Assembly: GCA_023426545.1 (NCBI GenBank)
Contig: JAFAAN010000169.1
Location: forward strand, 1 to 18,701
Origin: Pseudomonadota bacterium
GTDB taxonomy: Bacteria; Myxococcota; Myxococcia; Myxococcales; Myxococcaceae
Direction: 5' to 3'
DNA: 18,701 nt
Every line of letters starts with the position of its first letter. The stretch's first letter is position 1. Positions 15,194 through 18,701 of the stretch are shown here, in pieces. Both the position numbers and the translations under genes were made by a program. The notes below the pieces were generated by a model. The model was given only the letters and a program-made list of their open reading frames with translations. It searched no databases and was not told the origin of the DNA.

Positions 15194-15420
15194 GGAGCGG
15201 TGGACGCCTGGAGGCGCGCGAGGGTTCCCTGCGCTGTGTGTGCGGTGGCTCGCGTACCAGCTCGGCGGCTGGGACAACGCGCCAGTCTACCGCGTTGAAG
15301 CGGGACACGAGGGGGGATGCCCTGTTCGCGCCGGGCTCATGAATATAGGACGGATATGAGCCCAGTTGAGTGCGTCGGGCTGGTGAAGAGGGGCGAAGAA
15401 GGGCCGCAGGAGGGTGACAC

Positions 15421-15463
15421 GGGCCGGGTTCTCCTCCTCCAGCCCCGGCTCCGCCCCCGCTTG
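15421..15463. repeat. 43-base dispersed repeat, copy 2
   Basis: Matches 13078-13120 with three mismatches. It again encodes QAGAEPGLEEE on the reverse strand, but here without the following zinc ribbon. It lies in the 321-base gap (15194-15514) between the NlpC/P60-like gene and the pilin-like gene, which otherwise holds no gene I can support. It ends about 50 bases before the pilin start. Confidence 0.8.
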
Positions 15464-15514
15464 CAGGAACCCGGCCGCCGTGCCGAAACGCTCGTACTGG
15501 GGAGTCCCCGCGGC

Positions 15515-16075
15515 GTGGCGCTGGTCCTGGGCCTGCTCTTCGTCTGCCCCTGCCTGGGCGTCCTGACCGCCGTCTCCATTCCCAACTACAACAGGTTTCC
15601 GGTGCGCGCGAAGCAGGCGGAGTGCAAGACGAACCTCCGAGCCCTCTTCACCGCCCAGCGCAACCTCCATGCGGAGCACGGCTCCTTCGATGCGCGCATC
15701 ATGACGTTGGGCTTCAACCTCGAGCGTGGCAACCGCTACGCGTACTTCACGGGCGAGGGGCCGCTGGTGACGCGCGACGCGGTGGAGGAAATGGTGGAGG
15801 TTCCGGAGGACGCCGGTGGCATCGGTGTGGACCGCTCGCGGGACATGAGCCGCCGGGCCATCACCCTGAAGGACCTGCCCGCGTGGGTGTCCAAGCAGGT
15901 GGGCGTGTTCGGCACGTGCCCGGACTGCGACGTCACCATGGCGTGCGCGGGAGACATCGACATCGATGACACGTTGGATGTCTGGCTCATCTCAACGGGA
16001 ACGCTCAAGGGGGAGGACGGCGAGGCCGTTCCTCCGGGCACTCCCACGAATGCCGTGAACGACGTCGACGATTGA
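15515..16075 (+). CDS. PilA-like pilin paralogue without a prepilin leader
   Basis: A 186-residue protein that matches type IVa pilins of myxobacteria along its length. The N-terminal helix ends GVLTAVSIPNYNRF, then come RAKQAECKTNLRALFTAQR, LGFNLERGNRYAYF, a two-Cys motif GTCPDCDVTMACAG, DDTLDVWLIS and GTPTNAVNDVDD, all with counterparts in PilA. The normal G/FTLIE cleavage site is absent: the aligned residues read ALVLG, so Phe1 and Glu5 are both lost and no leader precedes them. The GTG at 15515 follows GGGGAG by 10 bases; the frame is open further up through the repeat, without support. It may be a membrane-anchored pilin-like protein or a gene whose 5' end was rearranged. Confidence 0.75.
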   Translation: MALVLGLLFVCPCLGVLTAVSIPNYNRFPVRAKQAECKTNLRALFTAQRNLHAEHGSFDARIMTLGFNLERGNRYAYFTGEGPLVTRDAVEEMVEVPEDAGGIGVDRSRDMSRRAITLKDLPAWVSKQVGVFGTCPDCDVTMACAGDIDIDDTLDVWLISTGTLKGEDGEAVPPGTPTNAVNDVDD

Positions 16076-16239
16076 GCCACGCGGCGCGCGGGGCGTCGCC
16101 GCACCGCCCGGCGAAATCGTCGTGGGCGGACGACCCGGAAATCCCGAACCTTTCGTATCTGATTTCGAGAGCGACGGACGGATGAACGGGCCAGCGTCCC
16201 GTTCCGCCGCGCTCGTCAATCCACAGAAAGGTCTCAACC

Positions 16240-17388
16240 GTGCGCTCGATGGTGAAGCGTCTCTCCCTGGGTGTGTGCATTTCGACGTCGATGATGTTGC
16301 TGGGCTGCGGAGGCGAGATGATGGACGCCGGCGTCACGCCGGACATGGGCCTGCCCGAGGAGGCCGTGGGCACCACCGCGTCCTCGTTGGAGACGGCCAG
16401 CGATTTCCGCTTCCGGACCGCCAACCGCTATGCGGGGATTCATGGCTACGCGGCGGGCTTCGGCAACTTCCATGAAGCAAACTACGGCGCGGGCGTGGTG
16501 CGCGGCACCATGCTGCTCAAGTCGGGCACCGTGGCCCACTACCGCGAGGTGTACCGCTCCATTCTGGGCAACACGGCGCTGAGCAACATCCCGGAGCTGT
16601 TCCGCCGCGCTCAGGACTACGGCAACACGTACGGGCTGGGCGTCGCGCTGCCCACCTTCGAGCAGGGCAACAACGGCTCGGGCGTGGTGTACGGCATCAA
16701 CTTCCTCCACTCCAGCGTCGTCGAGTTCCGCGATGTTCCGGGCTGGGCCATTGGCTACCCGGACGTGAACGACGCCGGGGCGATGATGCGCGCCGCCAAC
16801 GACTACGCCGTCGCGAACGGCTTCGCCGCGGGCCTGCCCACCTTCCACTCCGCCACGTACAACGGCACGCGAGTGTACGGAATGAACCTCATCCGGGCCG
16901 GCTATGCCGATTCGCGCGACGTGCTCGCGGACGTGCTGGCCATGCAGGACCGCTTCACCCGCGACACGGCCACCGTCTCGGACGCCAACTGGGCCCGGAC
17001 GCTGCGGCGCCACGAGGCCGCGCAGGACTCCATCCAGACCTGCACCCACCTGACCGACCTGGAGAAGTCCCTGTTGCGTGGTGCCTACCGCAAGGCCATC
17101 AACCACTCGGGGACGACCGAACCCGGCATCAATGCGCGGGCGGAGGTGAGTGGAGACGACGTCTGGATCAACTTCGGCGTGCTCTTCCCGCAGGGGGACA
17201 CGGAGATTGCCCAGACGCTCATCCACGAGATGATGCACATTGCTGGTTTCACGCACCCGGACCGCCGCGACGCCATCGACCGGCCGTATGACGGTGGCCC
17301 GTACTACAACTCCCCGCCCCTGCGCGCCGAGCTGTGCATCGCGGGCTTCCAGAGCATCCACTCCACGCGTGAGCCCAGCCGCGAGTAA
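16240..17388 (+). CDS. Outer-membrane lipoprotein zinc metallopeptidase with three internal repeats
   Basis: A 382-residue lipoprotein. The signal ends MMLLGCGG with lipidated Cys23; the next residue is Gly, fitting outer-membrane sorting. Residues 61-228 hold three repeats of 62-63 residues, each with an A-x-x-Y start, a GLPTF-like centre (F77, F140, F202), a VYG/VRG turn and a closing R-D/E-V (104, 166, 228). The C-terminal third carries LIHEMMHIAGFTH, an HExxHxxxxxH site (His329, Glu330, His333, His339), typical of metzincin-like zinc peptidases. The repeats may bind a surface ligand or substrate. The GTG at 16240 has AAAGG 8 bases upstream, better than the ATG three codons on. Repeat family not recognised. 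Confidence 0.8.
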   Translation: MRSMVKRLSLGVCISTSMMLLGCGGEMMDAGVTPDMGLPEEAVGTTASSLETASDFRFRTANRYAGIHGYAAGFGNFHEANYGAGVVRGTMLLKSGTVAHYREVYRSILGNTALSNIPELFRRAQDYGNTYGLGVALPTFEQGNNGSGVVYGINFLHSSVVEFRDVPGWAIGYPDVNDAGAMMRAANDYAVANGFAAGLPTFHSATYNGTRVYGMNLIRAGYADSRDVLADVLAMQDRFTRDTATVSDANWARTLRRHEAAQDSIQTCTHLTDLEKSLLRGAYRKAINHSGTTEPGINARAEVSGDDVWINFGVLFPQGDTEIAQTLIHEMMHIAGFTHPDRRDAIDRPYDGGPYYNSPPLRAELCIAGFQSIHSTREPSRE

Positions 17389-17435
17389 CAGGCGAGTTCG
17401 GCCGAGGAGGGGACGAACCGAGGAGTGAACCGGCG

Positions 17436-17461
17436 GGCTCCGCGTGGCCGCGCGCGGAGCC
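17436..17461. repeat. Nine-base-pair hairpin after the metallopeptidase gene
   Basis: GGCTCCGCG and CGCGGAGCC form a perfect 9-bp stem with an 8-base loop, 48 bases after the metallopeptidase stop. No T-run follows. The GTG proposed for the next open frame begins at the last base of the left arm, which would hide it. Confidence 0.55.
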
Positions 17462-17845
17462 GTTCAGTCGCAGGTGACGAGCAGGGGCGTGGACAGGGGA
17501 CGCTCCTCGCAGTCCAAGGCGGATCCATCCTCCCAGGCCAGCTCGTTCACCATCACCGGCGCCGGCACGGCGAGCTGTCTGCTCGCGAGCCTGTCGACCC
17601 AGAACAGCGTGACCTGGAATGACGGCACGCAGAGCACCATCGATTTCATTGGTGGCGTGGACGTGCGCCCGCTGGGCATGACGACGATGACCGTGCTGGG
17701 CCGGGTCTCCAGCGGCTGCTTCGAGGGCGCGCTCGCCATCAAGACGATGGACGTGTCGTCCGTTCCTGGTGTGACGCAGTGCCTGCTCAGCGGTGTGCGC
17801 TCCGCCAACGCGAACATCTCGCTGTCCCTGCTGCGGCTGTTCTGA
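17444..17845 (+). pseudogene. Truncated secreted-protein C-terminal domain
   Basis: Open frame of 133 codons. From about residue 34 it reads FTITGAGTASCLLAS, TWNDGTQSTIDFIGG, VRPLGMTTMTVLGRVSSG, CFEGALAIKT and TQCLLSGV, a beta-rich, Cys-paired pattern like the C-terminal domain of many secreted myxobacterial and actinobacterial proteins. Those carry a signal peptide and an N-terminal half; here the first 33 residues are basic and without a signal, and the only start candidates are a GTG inside a hairpin and another at 17489. I read it as the 3' remnant of a larger gene. It could instead be a short gene with an unrecognised start. Confidence 0.5.
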
Positions 17846-17985
17846 GCCGCGGTCCGCAGGCTGGGAGCCGGAGCAGGGTTCCCGGCCTGAGCGAGCGTGG
17901 CTCCCTGTGACTGTCAGGATGGTGGTGCCCGGGGCGACCTGGGCGCCATGCGAATCCTGAAGCTTGACGTGGAGCCGTTGTATCT

Positions 17986-18701
17986 GTGGCCCTACCTCTC
18001 CGCGGCCCCAGAGGTGGGACTGAAACCCAGCACCTGCCCCTCTTGCAGGGAAAGGTCGACACGCTGCCAGCGGGGCTGGATGGCCTGGTGGTGACGTCGG
18101 ACCTGCAGGGGGTGGCGCCTTGCGCTGTGCTGGGAGGCGCAGTGGCCCTTCTGGGAGAAGTCCTGGCGGATGGCCTTGCGTCCTTGAGCGCGGAGGGCGT
18201 GCTGCCTCCGCTGGCGCACACGGGCGTGGTGTTGGCAGGTGACCTGTACTCCGACGATGCCGCGCTGGTGCGAGGTGCTTCTGGCGATGTGCGGTCCGTG
18301 TGGGAAGCCTTCGGACAGCAGTTCCGCTGGGTGGTGGGCGTCGCCGGAAACCACGACACTTTCGGCGCCCCGCGTGAGCAGGCGCAGTTCTTTCGCCAGC
18401 GCCCGGAACTGCAGTTGCTGGATGGCGACGTGGTGGATGTGGACGGCCTGCGAGTGGGTGGCGTGGGTGGCATCATGGGCCGTCCAGACAAGCCGGGCCG
18501 ACGCGACGAAGCGGCTTTTCTTCAGCGCCTGCAGGGCGTCATGGCGCAGGAGCCGGAGGTGTTGGTGCTCCACCAGGGGCCCGATGTGCCCGGAACGCAG
18601 CTTCGTGGGAGCGCAGCCATCCGCGAGTGCCTGCCGGCTCGCGACGAGCTCCTGGTGATTTGTGGCCACACGCATTGGGGCGCCCCGCTGGCGTCGCTGC
18701 C
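17986..18701 (+). CDS. Calcineurin-like metallophosphoesterase, C-terminus cut by window edge
   Basis: About 238 residues are present before the right edge. The two-metal site of the family is clear: GDLY (first Asp), GVAGNHDTFG (Asn-His-Asp), VLVLHQGPD and VICGHTHWGAP (GHTH). The N-terminus reads RGGTETQHLPLL and TSDLQGVAP, so the usual first D-x-H is altered to a TSDLQG form. It would hydrolyse a phosphomonoester or diester; the substrate is unknown. A TGA at 17965 closes the frame upstream, so the GTG at 17986, with GGAG 11 bases before it, is the first good start. A competing frame from the ATG at 17949 reads MRILKL but ends at 18094 and is probably not real. The gap 17846-17985 contains only a weak GC-rich stem. 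Confidence 0.85.
   Translation, partial: MALPLRGPRGGTETQHLPLLQGKVDTLPAGLDGLVVTSDLQGVAPCAVLGGAVALLGEVLADGLASLSAEGVLPPLAHTGVVLAGDLYSDDAALVRGASGDVRSVWEAFGQQFRWVVGVAGNHDTFGAPREQAQFFRQRPELQLLDGDVVDVDGLRVGGVGGIMGRPDKPGRRDEAAFLQRLQGVMAQEPEVLVLHQGPDVPGTQLRGSAAIRECLPARDELLVICGHTHWGAPLASL

Noticed and set aside
15520..15550. Sigma-54-like spaced GG/GC pair near the pilin start
   Set aside because: The -12 element is CTGC rather than TTGC and the site lies inside the coding region, so it is probably chance.
17949..18094. Plus-strand frame beginning MRILKL ahead of the phosphoesterase
   Set aside because: It stops within the phosphoesterase gene and lacks motifs; the true metallophosphoesterase frame begins at 17986.

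Overview
The window is very GC-rich DNA from what looks like a myxobacterium of the Myxococcus/Corallococcus type. This is inferred from a PilA-like pilin paralogue, a Lys/Ala-rich H1-like histone, many HExxH lipoproteins, GTG/TTG starts and tyrosine-recombinase scraps of a kind I associate with that group. No database search was possible. Family assignments rest on motifs visible in the translations.

Layout. (1) Positions 1-5000 are housekeeping and metabolism. An acyl-CoA desaturase, cut by the left edge, sits 33 bases behind a site-2-protease-like M50 peptidase on the minus strand. Then come a divergent tRNA-dihydrouridine synthase (dusB type) and a convergent GH1 beta-glucosidase. (2) Positions 5000-8111 hold a cluster of small palindromes, a near-consensus sigma-70 promoter, an 80-residue histone H1-like gene with a leader hairpin and an intrinsic terminator, an NFACT (RqcH-like) protein and a SprT-like zinc protein. 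(3) Positions 8213-12391 hold pyruvate kinase, a GAF/HD-GYP protein with a large insertion, ribulose-phosphate 3-epimerase and a single-domain response regulator. (4) Positions 12580-12785 are a complete tRNA-Pro(CGG) unit with promoter, tRNA with encoded CCA, and a strong terminator.

(5) Directly behind the tRNA, about 12790-15514 reads as a scrapyard of recombined DNA. It holds a broken tyrosine-recombinase C-terminus, a transposase-like zinc-ribbon tail fused to it, the last codons of an acyl-CoA dehydrogenase, and two pairs of dispersed repeats. Small intact genes lie among these: a Cys-rich lipoprotein, a hypothetical protein and an NlpC/P60-like secreted protein. This is the classic picture of an old integration site at a tRNA. 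(6) Positions 15515-18701 hold a PilA-like pilin lacking a prepilin-peptidase site, a lipoprotein zinc peptidase with three 62-63-residue repeats, a truncated secreted-protein tail, and a calcineurin-like phosphoesterase cut by the right edge.

No CRISPR array, intact prophage, complete insertion sequence or obvious multi-gene defence system is visible. The most unusual items are the palindrome cluster and leader hairpin of the histone gene, the tRNA-Pro scrapyard with its repeat pairs, the leaderless pilin, the three-repeat metallopeptidase, and the insertion inside the HD-GYP domain.
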